Assembly: GCA_958295665.1 (NCBI GenBank)
Contig: OY282560.1
Span: 272,602,177-272,666,176 of the forward strand
Direction: 5' to 3'
DNA: 64,000 nucleotides
DNA from: Tipula vernalis
Lineage: Eukaryota; Arthropoda; Insecta; Diptera; Tipulidae
Positions 1-11,004 of this stretch are shown here, piece by piece. Made by a program: the position numbers and the translations under genes. Within the stretch, counting starts at the first letter, position 1. Each line of letters opens with the position of its first letter. The notes under the pieces were generated by a model. The model searched no databases. It was not told where the DNA came from and was given only the letters and a program-made list of their open reading frames with translations.

Positions 1-261
1 CATCAAAGTTTGCCCTCCATGTAGATGTCGATGATGGTTTTCTTTTATAATGACTTCGGTGAGGTGATCTCTAGCCGGTAATATTATGGGGTGCTTGATT
101 TCATAGGTGATTGATGCGTTTGACAATCTTCCCCCTACCCGTATACACTGTACGCATCAATAAATGGTTGTAACGATTTCAAGTTACTCGACTTTCGTTG
201 GATTATTTGGATAAGTCTTCTTTCAGCAATAATTATCTCCGTAGTTTGCAAATAACTGGTT
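1..261 (-). pseudogene. BEL/Pao integrase zinc-binding fragment
   Basis: Reverse-strand translation from about 180 down to 1 gives the H2C2 region that starts BEL/Pao integrases. A stretch reading IRVGGRLSNASITYEIKHP (about 150-66) is followed by ARDHLTEVIIKENHHRHLHG (about 75-16), carrying the paired histidines. One in-frame TGA lies near 157-159. The frame is the same as the RNase H segment to its right, so this is the downstream part of one polyprotein. The catalytic integrase core lies beyond the left edge. It is part of a dead element; the family is clear even though no ORF above 60 codons survives here. Confidence 0.8.
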
Positions 262-1278
262 CTAATTTTCAGCTAGAACGCGAACCATTTTAGCGAAACT
301 GGAAAATTTGTTGATGATTAGTTGGACCACATTATCCTCGTGAACTTGCATATTAGGTTCAGGAAGTTGAACCTGTAATGAATGGGTCTTCCTCTCCTCC
401 ATCGTAGCGTTATTGTGTTTATATTGTGATGTCCATTCTTCAGAATAATTTAGCCACTCTGGTCCGTTCCACCATAAATTGAAATTAAGTAACTGGTCTG
501 GTTCTTTCCCTCTCGAGGCACATTCAGCAGGATTTTCTTCCGATTTAACATGATACCACTGCGATCTGTTCATATATGTCAAAATTTCCGACGTACGATT
601 GTCGATAAAAGTGTTCCAATGTTTTGGATGAGTGGACAGCCAATCTAGGACGATGGTAGAATCGGTCCAAGCGTAAATTTTATTAATTTTCGTCTTTAAT
701 GCTTCGTTTACTGTTTTTAGTAAATTGGCTAACAATAAACCTCCACAAAGCTCAAGGCGTGGTATTGATAGCTGTTTCACTGGTGCTACCTTGGTCTTAG
801 CTGACAATAGCATGGTAATACTTTCCCGATTAGGTTGGATTATTCTGGCATAAACAGCTGCTGAGTAGGCCTCCTTACTGGCATCGGAGAACCCATTTAA
901 TTCCATAACAGTGTTACAATTTGTTTGGATGTAGCGTGGTATTTTAATCTTTTCGATTAGTCGCAGGTTATCTCTCAGCTTCAGCCATTCTTCAGTGAGA
1001 TTGTCTGGTAATTGTTCATCCCAGCCTAAATTTGCGATCCACAAATTTTGGAGAAATATCTTCGTTTTGACGGTTACTGGTGCTAACCATCCTATTGGGT
1101 CGAATAATCGACTGGCCGCTGATAATATTCCCCTCTTGGTAAGAATTAGCTGTTGTTGGAGATTTACGCGGAAATGGAAATAATCTCTCGCTGGATCCCA
1201 GTGAAGTCTTAGGACCTTTACTGAAGTTGATTCTCGTATTTCGATCGATAAATCTGATTTGTCTTCTGTATCCAACAA
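262..1278 (-). pseudogene. BEL/Pao RNase H region (Peptidase A17/Pao segment)
   Basis: An open stretch of 338 codons after the RT of a BEL/Pao polyprotein. Visible motifs are a Pao connector (RLFDPIGWLAPVTVKTKIFL), an RNase H-like start (NGFSDASKEAYSAAVY), the AWTDSTIVLDWL segment and NPAECASRG, the usual NPAD-ASRG box of Pao elements. In a live element this domain removes the RNA strand during reverse transcription. It reads in a different frame from the RT to its right, with the shift falling at the hairpin scar at 1267-1342. It ends at a TAG (262-264), and integrase sequence continues in the same frame to the left. Translation could only be from the whole polyprotein, so this is a fragment and not a gene. 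Confidence 0.88.
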
Positions 1279-1342
1279 GGAACTGTGTATCCAACAAGGA
1301 ACAACTTTTGATAGACACCAGAAGTTGTTCCTTGTTGGATAC
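1267..1342. repeat. Direct plus inverted duplication scar inside BEL RT
   Basis: A 17-bp direct repeat occurs at 1267-1283 and 1286-1302. A 21-bp perfect inverted repeat is formed by 1287-1307 and 1322-1342, with a 14-nt loop. All copies derive from the same short coding piece just after the RT core. The coding frame shifts here. This looks like a template-switch or break-repair scar rather than a functional hairpin. Confidence 0.85.
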
Positions 1343-1999
1343 TCATTCTCTTAGGTGAAAACCAGCACTCTCTAAGATTGATTGTATATCGTTCTTCAGT
1401 CGCCTTGCGCCACAGATCGTGTCTGCTCCCGTCATGAGATCATACACATATATATTCTTCATGATATGATCAGCTGCTTCTGGTAATTGGTCTTTATATC
1501 GTAAAGCTACTTCTAGGAGAGCTCTAGTGGCTAGGAAAGGAGCACTGGAAGTGCCGTAGGTGACGGTCTGCAGTTCATAGTGCTTAAATGGTAGTTTCGG
1601 ATTATCTCTCCATATAATTCTTTGGTATTTGGTGTTTTCATTTGCTACGCGTACCTGTCGAAACATTTTCTCCACATCCGATTTAAAAACCAATCTGTAT
1701 TCTCAAAAACGACAAAAGATATTGTATAAATTAGTTTGCAAATTAGGACCTACTGCCAAACAGTCGTTAAGTGCTTTTCCCGATGTGGTTTTGGCGGAAC
1801 CATCAAACACAACTCTCAGCTTTGTAGTGGTGTTTGATGGCTTGATTATTCCATGGTGCGGCAGATAATAGCCTGGTAACTGTTGTTCTGCAAAAGCAAT
1901 TTCCTTCATGTGTCCTAATTTGATATACTCTTCAATAAATTCATTGTACTTGTAACAAAATTCTTTTTTTTTAGAAAATTTCCTTTCCATTGCGCGCAT
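1343..1999 (-). pseudogene. BEL/Pao reverse transcriptase, inactivated
   Basis: Two open stretches (1703-1999 and 1343-1693) lie in one frame and are separated by a single TGA near 1703. The first has the RT finger motif LRVVFDGSAKTTSGKALNDC. The second has FKSDVEKMFRQVRV and the palm box, read here as YVYDLMTGAD. In Pao RTs that box is YVDD, so the first of the two metal-binding aspartates is Tyr (a GAT to TAT type change). With the stop codon, this shows a dead polymerase. Gag-protease lies upstream in the same frame and RNase H downstream in another frame. Confidence 0.9.
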
Positions 2000-2182
2000 T
2001 TGTTGTATAGCAACACAAATGGAGTCTTCTAAAATAGTACGCGAATTTATGAATGGTAGATGAACTATTAAACGACCAGATTCATCTTCCTGCTTAGTCT
2101 CCTGGAAATGGGTTTCACAAAATTCTTCTTCCTTCGAATAAATGTGTTTGCTGGTGATGGTGATACTTTCAATTTCCCAAAA

Positions 2183-3130
2183 TTATTTTAATAATCGATC
2201 CAAATTTCCTTCCTCTGGAGTTGTGGTAGCGGTGAATGATTGAACTGAATTGGTGTCATCAAATTTACCAGCAACTATCCAACCGAAGAATGATTTTTGC
2301 ATGGTGGGTCGTGTTTGGTCTCCTAATATTCGTTCTTCCTCTAATAGATCAAAGAAATGATCTGATCCAATTAAGATATCAATATCTGCTGATTGGTAGA
2401 AGTTTGAATCGGTTAACTCAAATTGATTAAAATATGACAAATCTAATGGAGTAAATGTAGTTGATGGCTGCTTGGTGGTCAGCTTTGGCAATATTAAAGC
2501 CTCAATTTGAAAACAGGGCGTATGTTTGGTTCTAGGTGTAACGACTAGTGAGACAATTCTCCTTGCACAACAAGTTTTCGAGTCTCCAATTCCAGATACC
2601 GAAATATAAGCATTTCGGCGATTTAGTAGTAATCTTTGTACGCAGCCTTCAGTAATAAATGATCCCTGGGATCCTGAATCTAACAGCATGCGACATTGTT
2701 GTTTTTTGTTATGTACATCTAATACATGTAATATAGCTGAAGGTAGTATTGCTGTTCCTATTTTCGTTGCGGTGTAAGAAATTGCCGACGTAACAGTACT
2801 ATCATTTGATTGTGACGCTATTAAACTAGAATGGGTTTGGTCTACATTAGCTGGTGTATCTTCACGTAGTAGGGTGTGATGCTTTTGGTTGCATAATCGG
2901 CAACTGAACTTTGATCGACACTGGTATACATTGTGATTATCGTTGAAACAGTTGAAACAACGATTGTGTTTTTTCACTAATTCCTTTCTTTGAACTACTG
3001 CCATCTCTGTTAATTTGTTGCATTCAAATAATCCATGACAATGTTCAGGACATAAAGGACGTGGATCAGATGTTGTACTTACATGAGCTTTCACTCCTGA
3101 GTTCAGCTTTGGTTGATGAACGACTGCCAT
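2183..3130 (-). pseudogene. BEL/Pao gag zinc-knuckle and retropepsin (DUF1758-like) region
   Basis: 315 codons of gag-pol. Near the N-terminal end are Cys/His clusters (CFNCFNDNHNVYQC, then CRLCNQKHHTLL) typical of BEL gag nucleic-acid binding. About residues 120-290 form the aspartic protease-like domain, with the active-site run RMLLDSGSQGSFI and IDILIGSDHFFDLL further on. The protease would release gag and pol products. The frame continues to the left, through one TAA (2183-2185) and the motif FWEIE, into the RT. To the right it meets a TGA (3131-3133) and the gag N-terminus in the same frame. The gag core between those two pieces is missing, so a deletion lies at about 3131. Confidence 0.88.
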
Positions 3131-3505
3131 TCATAAAAAATTAGGTAAGGTTATCTTCGGTAATCTTACCTCAGCTCGGCGACTGGTACCAGCAGTGTCA
3201 TTCATGGTATCTCTTAAAGGAACAGATGCACTAAACTTGTTTCTAAGTCCGATGTTCAATCCCGCCACCACCTTGTAATAATTCTTCTCTAAATTTTCAT
3301 CCAAATCTTCCTCGTCATCTAATTGGACAATGCGATCTTCAACGTTTGTCATTTCAGTTCGGAGGCGTTCCACCTTCGACAGTCTCACTTTGATATCATC
3401 GGCTGTTGCATCATCATTTAGGTCATTATTCACGAAATTCACTAGGCGTGTTATTTGCTCTTTGATATAAGCACGTCGTTTTTTAAGAGATCTAAGATCC
3501 GACAT
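3131..3505 (-). pseudogene. BEL/Pao gag N-terminus (DUF1759-type), truncated
   Basis: 124 codons beginning MSDLRSLKKRRAYIKEQI, a charged helical start found in BEL gag proteins. It ends at EVRLPKITLPNFL, the point where the gag core normally begins (PxF-G-D). The next codon is a stop, and the zinc-knuckle part follows at once, so roughly the whole capsid-like core is lost. The ATG at 3503-3505 is a good start, being preceded by non-coding leader sequence. This is a remnant. Confidence 0.82.
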
Positions 3506-3760
3506 ATTTTCTCAAGTGTTTCGGTTATTTGTTACGAATGGTAAATACCACTTGGTTTAGTTCGATTGTTATACGATTGGTTAATAACACTTGATTAATT
3601 ATATTATTTAGTTAATCTCACTAGAATTGGTATGATTCACTACACTTAAATTTGTTAATGGTGGATAAATAAATCCGGCTCGAAGGACCATAAAATAATC
3701 GGATAATTTGGTGCCACAATCAAAAGTCAAATTATCGATCATGCGCACGGTGCGATAACT
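3506..3760 (-). other. Probable BEL/Pao 5' leader and primer-binding area
   Basis: Read on the minus strand this sits just before the gag start. It contains GTGGCACCAAATTATCC near 3730-3715 and GGTCCTTCGAGCCGGATT near 3690-3673. TGGCACC would pair with a tRNA 3' end ...GGTGCCA, and a CCTTCGAGCCGGAT-like string recurs in leaders of insect BEL elements as I remember them. No LTR boundary could be fixed, since the matching LTR lies outside the window. Confidence 0.35.
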
Positions 3761-5198
3761 TTGGTTTGGTTCCAGTTAAGCTCTAATTAAATTATGGGTA
3801 TTATTCACTGAATCAATAACAAATGGTATGTATCAGAAAAACTTTGGTTCAAAAACGTTATAAAATTTATTTATTATTAAATTGGTCTTGTTCACAAAAT
3901 GGTTGGTAAAAGAGTGATGATAAGCAAAAATTGAACAGCGCACGAAAGGTAAGTATAATGCACTAATTTATACTATAAAAATATTTACTGTTTTAGCACA
4001 ATATGTACTATAATTGTATACTTAAACTTGTAATTACTGTGCGCATCCAAATGTATTCATAAATACCAAAAGTTCAACAATCACTGAACTTGACTGTCAT
4101 CAGATATAAACAAATTGTCAAAAAGGTAAGTAATAATAATAATAATTAAATTAAGATTACTAATTTGAACTAATTTTAGGCTATAATAACGTACAACAAA
4201 AGTACCAATTCGTATTTAAGGTGAAGTGAATATACAGATAAGTTAATTGACAAATTGTCCTTTGAGTTTAAAACTAATAAGTTTCATATTCATTTTCAGA
4301 TTGAAAATTATTCTACTGATCAACGTCAACTGCTGGATCCGATTAGAACATTTGATGTACATTTTAACACGTAAGTAAATATTGAATGAATGATGATATT
4401 TGATATTTTCTTTAATTTGGTTTCTGTTTTACTTTTATAAGACAATAATTGGTTGAATTATGGAAATTTTAATTTTCTGTATACCTACTAAAGGGAAAAC
4501 AGGAAATTATGAGAAAATCGTTTTATAAGCAAAGGCTGCTAAACATTTTTGCATTTTACGTATTTGCGTTTTAACTCGGACCGGCCGGTAAATCACTCCA
4601 TATTCAATGCCACCTTTGGTTATACCAAAATAGCCTTTAAAAGTTAAATTAGCTGGCTCTCTGCCATACATTTAAGTGATTTAGTGTTTCATATTGCCTG
4701 ATTACCTCAAATTTTCGGGTTCCCATAATTGTCTAAGCGATTAATTTTCCATTGGGGTTGGTTATCAACGGGATAACCTTTCCCAGCAAAACAAACAAAA
4801 CAGAACCATTCAATCGTGACAGATAATTTTAATTATGTACTACGGGAAATTGGAAGTGGTAGCCGCCAAGTAGCCTGACAAACTTGGGCTCTTTGTTCCG
4901 TTGGGACAATTTGTCAACATTACCTAAAAATATGGATTAGCCGAAAGTAAATCCAACAATAAACTACATACATATATCTGACATAACAAATCTCCTTTTA
5001 GTTGGTTTCACCATCATTTTTCACTTTCTCTGGCAAATCTAAGTTATGAATAATAAAATTCAGTATTGTTGGAGCGAAATTTAAACTATTGTATATTTTC
5101 GTAATATTGTAAATGTCAATTATCATTTTGCAATAAAATTGAATCAAACTTTGTAAATATTCAATAATTACTTATACGAACGGCTAATTATTACAAGT

Positions 5199-5200
<2 letters not shown>
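3761..5200. other. Non-coding AT-rich stretch with clustered splice-like signals
   Basis: No long ORF is present. Paired consensus-like donor and acceptor signals on the plus strand would define short introns at 3949-3996 (GTAAGT...TTTTAG), 4126-4179 (GTAAGT...TTTTAG) and 4221-4299 (GTGAAG...TTTCAG), with a further donor at 4371. The 71-nt piece 4300-4370 has a fully open frame. Nothing else recognisable lies between 4440 and 5200. Confidence 0.3.

Positions 5201-5293
<93 letters not shown>
5201..5293. repeat. (AT)n microsatellite
   Basis: About 93 bp of uninterrupted AT dinucleotides, with one phase slip (ATAATA) near 5235, showing two fused runs. Confidence 0.97.
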
Positions 5294-5295
<2 letters not shown>

Positions 5296-5399
5296 ATTCT
5301 GATTATCAAGGGTAAAGGAATTATCATTTGTAGAAAAACCAATAAAAACTCTAGAAAGAGGTGATATGAAAATATTCTATTCTTCAGTTTTACACTAGA

Positions 5400-6715
5400 G
5401 AAACTGCCATATGTAATACATACAAAATTGTTTATTTAGGTAGGATTAATTTTAATACGGGGTATTGAAGTTTTAATTATATAAACTGTATTAAATTAAT
5501 TTAGGTTAAAATAAGAATTTACAAATTGAATAAATTATATAAATAAAAACGAATATAGAAATATTAATTTTTGGTGAATTGAGTTTTGTTTTGCAACACA
5601 TAAGGAAGAATTTATTTATGCATGTCAAATTGTGAAATAATGAAGTGAATAACGTTGAATTATATAAGTGGAAATCGAGTGGCCAAATATTCTAATCTAA
5701 ATTAACTTAATTGATTAAATAGAGTTTAGGTTGCAGCTCTCATTCTACTAGTACAACGATGAAACATTTTTTAAGAATATATTTTTGCAATGTCCTTGGT
5801 TAAGTTTTTAATTTAGGGGCGGTACAGCGAGTGAAGTAAGGTTTTTTGATTTCTCGTTTGGTTGGATGACTTTGATGATTGTGTGGTTGTTTTTTAAATT
5901 TAAATTCTATAATTATCATATTTTTTAAATCAAGTTAAAATTAAAATTGTCTCCATTTGATATATGAAGTTGGATGTCATGTCTTATTTTATTTTTACTA
6001 ATGTTTGATTGTATTTTATGTATAATCGTCACAAATGTTTTTCTGTATCTTAATATGTTGAACAGGAATGGCTGTGTGATTTTTTGGTTCTTCTAATTTT
6101 AGTGTATCTGTGTGCATGTGGTTGTATTGTGTTCGCTAAAAGGGTGTTATGTGTATGTAATATAATAAAAATATGTTCACATTGACACGTCTCCTGCTAC
6201 GCACATGGAAGATTGTCAGAAAATATTTACCTTCTCTATGTTTGTTTTATGGTTTAGTATTGTAGGTTCTATTAGTTTTATTTTGGTATTATTTTCACTG
6301 TTTGTGTTTATTATATTCATGTGAAAACTATGGTATTCTTGATAAAACATGAATTACTCAAACACAACAAAAATGTTGTTGTATTCGACTCAAATAGAAA
6401 TCTTATACTTCGAATAATCGAGTAAGTTTGAGTCGAATCGGAAACTGCCTTATGTAATCCATATAAAATTGTTTATTTAGGTATGACTAATTTTTATACG
6501 GGGTAAAATAAACTACATTAAAATATATTAATTATAATAAATTAATTCAAATAATATTAAAAGATTATAAATTAACTAAATTGTGTAGTTAAAATACTGA
6601 CATAGAACCATTAATTTTGAGTTGAACTGAGATTTGGTTTGCACATCATAATGACGTATTTGTTTATGCGTTCCAAATTGTGGAATTGTTGAAATTGTAG
6701 TTATTTATAAAATTC
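5400..6715. repeat. Diverged tandem duplication, about 1.04-kb offset
   Basis: 5400-5675 and 6441-6715 align along their length. Both carry AAACTGCC-TATGTAAT-CAT, then AAAATTGTTTATTTAGGTA and a TAATTTT-TACGGGGTA run. Both end with a GCA-CA-ATAA-GA--TATTT-TTTATGC block. The copies are perhaps 70-75% alike. The sequence between and after them (5676-6440 and 6716-7128) shows no gene. Confidence 0.7.
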
Positions 6716-7128
6716 TGATAAATTTTTATAGTAAATGCTTTGGGAGAGGCAATATAATAATAATTTATTTTTCATATTTCTTTATATATGTGGTCTGTAC
6801 TTTTAATAACGTGAAAAAACTGTTTAGGTATCAAGGTAGGATGCATCATTATTTTACACTGTAGGTTCCACCCTTTGGTGTGTACTTGGAGATGGATAGT
6901 GATATCTAAAACTACATAATAATCTATGTTTCTCAAATTTATTTTTGTTGTTTTTATCTATATTTTATTGGGTATGGGGTTTAGTATAGAAATAGTAATT
7001 TAATGATAGTACTTAAAGATTAACATTAATTTATAAATTGTTTCAAAGAATTGATTGATAGTTTCGGAGTTTAACTAATTCTTCAATATATAGTGAGAGT
7101 AATAGATAGCGTAAATTATTTACTGGAT

Positions 7129-7309
7129 TTGGATTTTCAGAAGTAGCGGTATACCCAAGTTCATCTCCAGAAATTGGAAGCAGCCAGCAAATATTTAGTT
7201 TAGAAACGGTGTTGTCCTGTGATAAGCATTTTTCTATATTATTACTAAAAATACCAACTTATTGATCGCTTGGTGTCTGTATCTGGGTGAAATCTGACCT
7301 AATTAATTT
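7129..7309 (+). repeat. Unnamed repeat family, copy 1 left half
   Basis: TTGGATTTTCAG (7129-7140) is followed by about 80 nt and then GGTGTTGTCCTGTGATAAG (7208-7226). ATCGCTTGGTGTCTGTATCTGGGTG follows at about 7264-7288. The order matches the copies at 11.0-12.2 and 19.88-20.77 kb. It stops at AATTAATTT (7301-7309), where the hAT sequence begins. Its missing right half resumes at 19689. Confidence 0.65.
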
Positions 7310-7752
7310 AGTGATGTGCAGTTTCGTTACTATGAGTAATCATGAGTACTCGTTACTTTTGCTGCAAATACTCGTTACATTGTATTCGTTACAAAGTATG
7401 TAATCATAAGCTCGTTTTACACATTATACGATCTTTTAAAGCGAAATTTTTAGTACCTGGTTCAACTACCTACCAAAGATTAGGTGATTACTGATTACTG
7501 ATGTCGATGAGAAGTCATGTCATATGTTGATTTTTGCTGAGTCTTATGTCATTATTAGATAAATTTAAAGTTATTTTCAAAAATTAAAAATGCATATAAA
7601 TTAAATAAAAATAGAATAATTCTTTTAATTCAATAAAATAAAATAAATACGTAGGAAAAATTTCAAGAAATCATAAATAAAATAAAATTATAGGAACATT
7701 TCATAGACTAGAATAGAAAAATAGAACTAAACAACAGAAAAGGAAATTAAAA

Positions 7753-8150
7753 TTAAAGTACAAAACTTTGATTCGCATTCAGGAAGATTATTTTTTCAAA
7801 ATTATCTGACTTTAAGCGACTTCGCCTTTCTGTTAAAATTTGGCCACTTTTAGAAAAATTCTTTCGGATAACACAGACGTTGCAACTATAGAGAGCTGCT
7901 TTTTGGCCAATTTGGCTAGCCGTGGGTATACCATCTCTCTTGACTTTCACCAAGTCAAAAGGTCTTCCTTCCGGGCTATATCTGGTTCCTCACAATACTG
8001 GCGAACTTCAATAATCGCAGATGATTGCGGTATTGAAATTGTTTGGTTGCGATTATCAAAATCATCCCAAATTAAGTCCTTTCTGCATGAATCGGTCAAA
8101 CCTGGCTCAGATGCTTGTGGTAGTGACTCATTTGTCTCTTGCAATCGAAG
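7753..8150 (-). pseudogene. hAT transposase C-terminal (dimerisation) domain
   Basis: Reverse-strand translation gives SLPQASEPGLTDSC...DLIWDDFDNR and a Y-EEPDIARKEDLLTW segment. A shifted frame then reads WKVKRDGIPTASQIGQKAAL, followed by a KNFSKSGQILTERRSRLKSD stretch ending in KIIFLNANQSF. This is the C-terminal dimer region of hAT transposases, whose conserved core includes a serine/arginine run ending SK-G-I-T--R-RL. A one-base frameshift lies near 7947-7953, and a stop lies just upstream near 8180. The partner N-terminal piece lies at 12537-13940 in the same orientation. Confidence 0.9.
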
Positions 8151-8271
8151 TATGTTGGTTACGTTTGCAATTACTTATGTCGTGTTCATTTCGTTTTTTT
8201 ACACCAATGCGAATTTTGTGGTGTGAAAAGTACATGAAACGGCAATTGTTGCTGTTTTGTGTTTGTATTGG

Positions 8272-8365
8272 TAATACGATTGACATTTTTAAACGTCAAA
8301 TTGAAATTTTTTAGGACGATTAATACGATTGACATTTCTAAACGTCAAATTGAAATTTTTTAGGA
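8272..8365. repeat. Two-copy 45-bp tandem repeat
   Basis: Copies at 8272-8316 and 8321-8365 differ at one base and are spaced 49 bp apart. Each contains a small inverted pair, TTGACATTT and AAACGTCAA. Confidence 0.9.
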
Positions 8366-8614
8366 AAGCCTCCCCGTCTTTATGGATAATGCATCCATCT
8401 GCGTCTAACAAAATGTGGAAATCGGTTAATTGAACCACCTCCATACCAATTTATTTGATTCAAGTAAAATGATAATACAAAATCGAGACGCAAAAACTCA
8501 ATTAAATTAAAATAATTAAACACAACAATTAAATTAAACACTACAATTAAATTAAACACAAAATGATAATATAAATCGATCAAGACACAAAAAACGCTAT
8601 ATTATTGAAAAGTT

Positions 8615-9006
8615 TTGACAACTAAATTGACGTTTCTAGTTTTGTTGGTGTTAGTAGCTGCGGCTGTGAAATTCATGAAAAAATCCGCATTTCGTAAAAT
8701 TGATGCACGGAAATCATTACCATCGGATAGAACATTCACGCGGAATTTAATCGAATGCAAGGATGATATGATGTTCGGGTGGAATTCAAGCGATATGAAT
8801 TTTATGGTGTTGAATTGGCGTATGGTCTGCCTGAAAGATGGCAAAGAGGTTAAATATAAGGTAAGTGATTTTTTGATTTTTTGTTTTGTTTTGTTTTGAG
8901 GTTATGTAGTGCTGGAGTTTAGGTTTTATGATTTTTTTAAAAGTTTATTCGATGACAAATTACATTACAGCGGGAGGTATTACAGTTTTGTAACATAATT
9001 GACTGA
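8615..9006 (+). CDS. Candidate small secreted peptide, two exons, start codon uncertain
   Basis: Not a recognised family. Exon 1 reads open from the TTG at 8615 to AAG at 8860. Its first residues (LTTKLTFLVLLVLVAAAVKF) form a classic signal peptide: a Lys, about 14 hydrophobic residues, then small residues. The mature part is charged, with Cys in RNLIECKDDM and RMVCLKDG. It ends exactly at a strong donor, AAG|GTAAGT (8861). A phase-0 intron to TACATTACAG (8970) would be 110 nt. Exon 2 (8971-9006) would add about 11 residues, including one Cys, and a TGA. No in-frame ATG precedes the hydrophobic run, and a TGA lies at 8606-8608. Either the ATG mutated to TTG or an upstream exon supplies the start through an acceptor near 8612. 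Possible roles such as a salivary or effector peptide are guesses. Confidence 0.45.
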
Positions 9007-10990
9007 AACTTTACTAAGGATATCCACGCAATGCACAATAGACCTCAATGGTAGCAGTGCTCTGGGCTGCATACACCCACCCTTTTAGAAAAAAATAAAA
9101 GGATATCCAAATAGTTTCGTTGTACCACCCGTTTTTTTTTTATTTTTTTTTGTTTCCTGTACACTTCCTAATCAAGCAGCGGATGAAATGGATGAATTGT
9201 GTTTGTGTAAGATTTGTATTCATATTATACATAATGATTAATGATCTTCTCAAATGAATTCGTTCTTACAATAATTATTTAAGGAAGATTTTAATTTTGA
9301 AAAAAAGGGTAAAACTAAACGTTATTATCATTTTCGGATCAGCATTGATTAAAATTTATTGATTTCGTGAACTAATTAATTAAATAATTACATGGAATGG
9401 GCGACTTTGTATAACAAATTGTAAAAAAATTTGAAAGCTTTGGATTTGGAGGTCAAACTTATAAATATAGGGTTTTATCGAACTATTTTACAAAACTTGA
9501 CACGATGTAAAGGACCACAGCTGTAAACCGCTGTATTGTAAAAATAACGTGTAATGTAAGATTCGTAAAAATATGTATGGATTTATTAGATCAACATATT
9601 TGTAATACACTGATCATGATTCTATAATTGGATATTAATAGTACAATAAAAAGAGGCGGCTGGTCCGAAGAAATTCAGAGTTTTTGCCAACGTCATTGTT
9701 CTTATCTCTTTGCCAACAACTTTTAGGCAACATACATTTTAGTTGGTATTTTCATACATCACGCCACCACATGCAAAACTTCTAATTTATATTGATAAAG
9801 AAGCAGAAAGGAAACTAACGACCTACACCTCGGTGATACCTACATTCTATATACTTCCTATACTTCACAAAGCTAATTGTACTAAGATAATAGTCCAACT
9901 TACAGAATTTTAAAATTTTTTGGCTGATTTATTAAAATTTGGAATATTATGATCTAATAAATTTTATTAAATGGCAGAATATCTCACAAAGATATATACT
10001 GATAAGTTTGTTCGTAGTTTCATTTTTTACAAATAAGTATTAAAATAAATGTGGCGGAGGGAATAATTGCGGATAGCCGGTCAATGATATAGAACCTTAT
10101 AAAATATTTTTAATATAAATTTTTTAGATTTTTTGAAAGTTTGTTTAAATTCAGGCTATTTCAGCATATTCAACAGCCACTTCAAACAGATCAATGGGAT
10201 GAAATTCGATACGAAATACTTTTAGTCAGACGAAGATAGTACACCGAAATTAAACCAATATATAACAGTGTAATAACTGCCGTGTAATAATTGCTGTGAA
10301 ACCACCGATAGGAGTGCTCATGCCACTGTTTGTGTCAGCGTTCCTTTGATACACCAATTTCAGGTTAATTATCGTTTCTTTTTTGGAAATCGACCCGTAT
10401 AATTGGGAATCAGGGAGGTTTTGTTAACCGGAAAGGTGATTTGAATAGACTTGTTAAAGTTTATTCGAGGATCATTGAATTGGTATCAGAGTTTCCTAGG
10501 TACCAGTCTTTAATACGTCAAGTTTGAAATTCGACGATGGGGTTCACAATGTTTTGATTGTTTGACCGCTTTTCCATTGCACGACACTGTAGTGATGTGT
10601 CTGTGACGATGTCGTCGGATCGCAAATAACGTAGATGTGTATGCAACGTTTTTCCGTTTCACGATATATCACCGAGTCCGGTATTGACACACGGATATTT
10701 TTTGCCGGACGATGGATCAATGACGCCATGATTCCCTGTTGTGTCGGTCCGATAATTGTTTTATAGTCTGACGGATATTTTTCTTTAATTGTGGGTCATA
10801 GTTTTTAGCCTTGGATGCAGTAAGTGCAAGAGGTACTTGATATTGTATACTACATTACATTGCAAGCATATTTGAGGTAGTGATGAAAACGTTTCAGCAC
10901 TTTTTGGTTGCTGAATTTAATTATATCAAAGTATCATAGTTGTTCAAGTATTTTTGTCTAATGGTGTGGTTGTTATAAATTATACTTAAT
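9007..10990. other. Non-coding stretch
   Basis: No coding pattern seen. A TGGTATCAGAG string (10480-10490) matches a copia-type initiator-Met primer-binding site, but no LTR or pol frame supports it. 10300-10760 is less AT-rich than its surroundings and has no recognisable product. Confidence 0.5.
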
Positions 10991-11004
10991 TATATAATTG
11001 TTAG

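Noticed and set aside
7310..7400. Clustered ACTCGTTAC words as a CRISPR-like or tandem array
   Set aside because: Irregular spacing and position at a hAT end; these are subterminal transposase-site-like repeats.
7840..8314. Plus-strand frames of 128 and 97 codons
   Set aside because: Antisense to the hAT C-terminal domain or in its flank; no domain or splice support.
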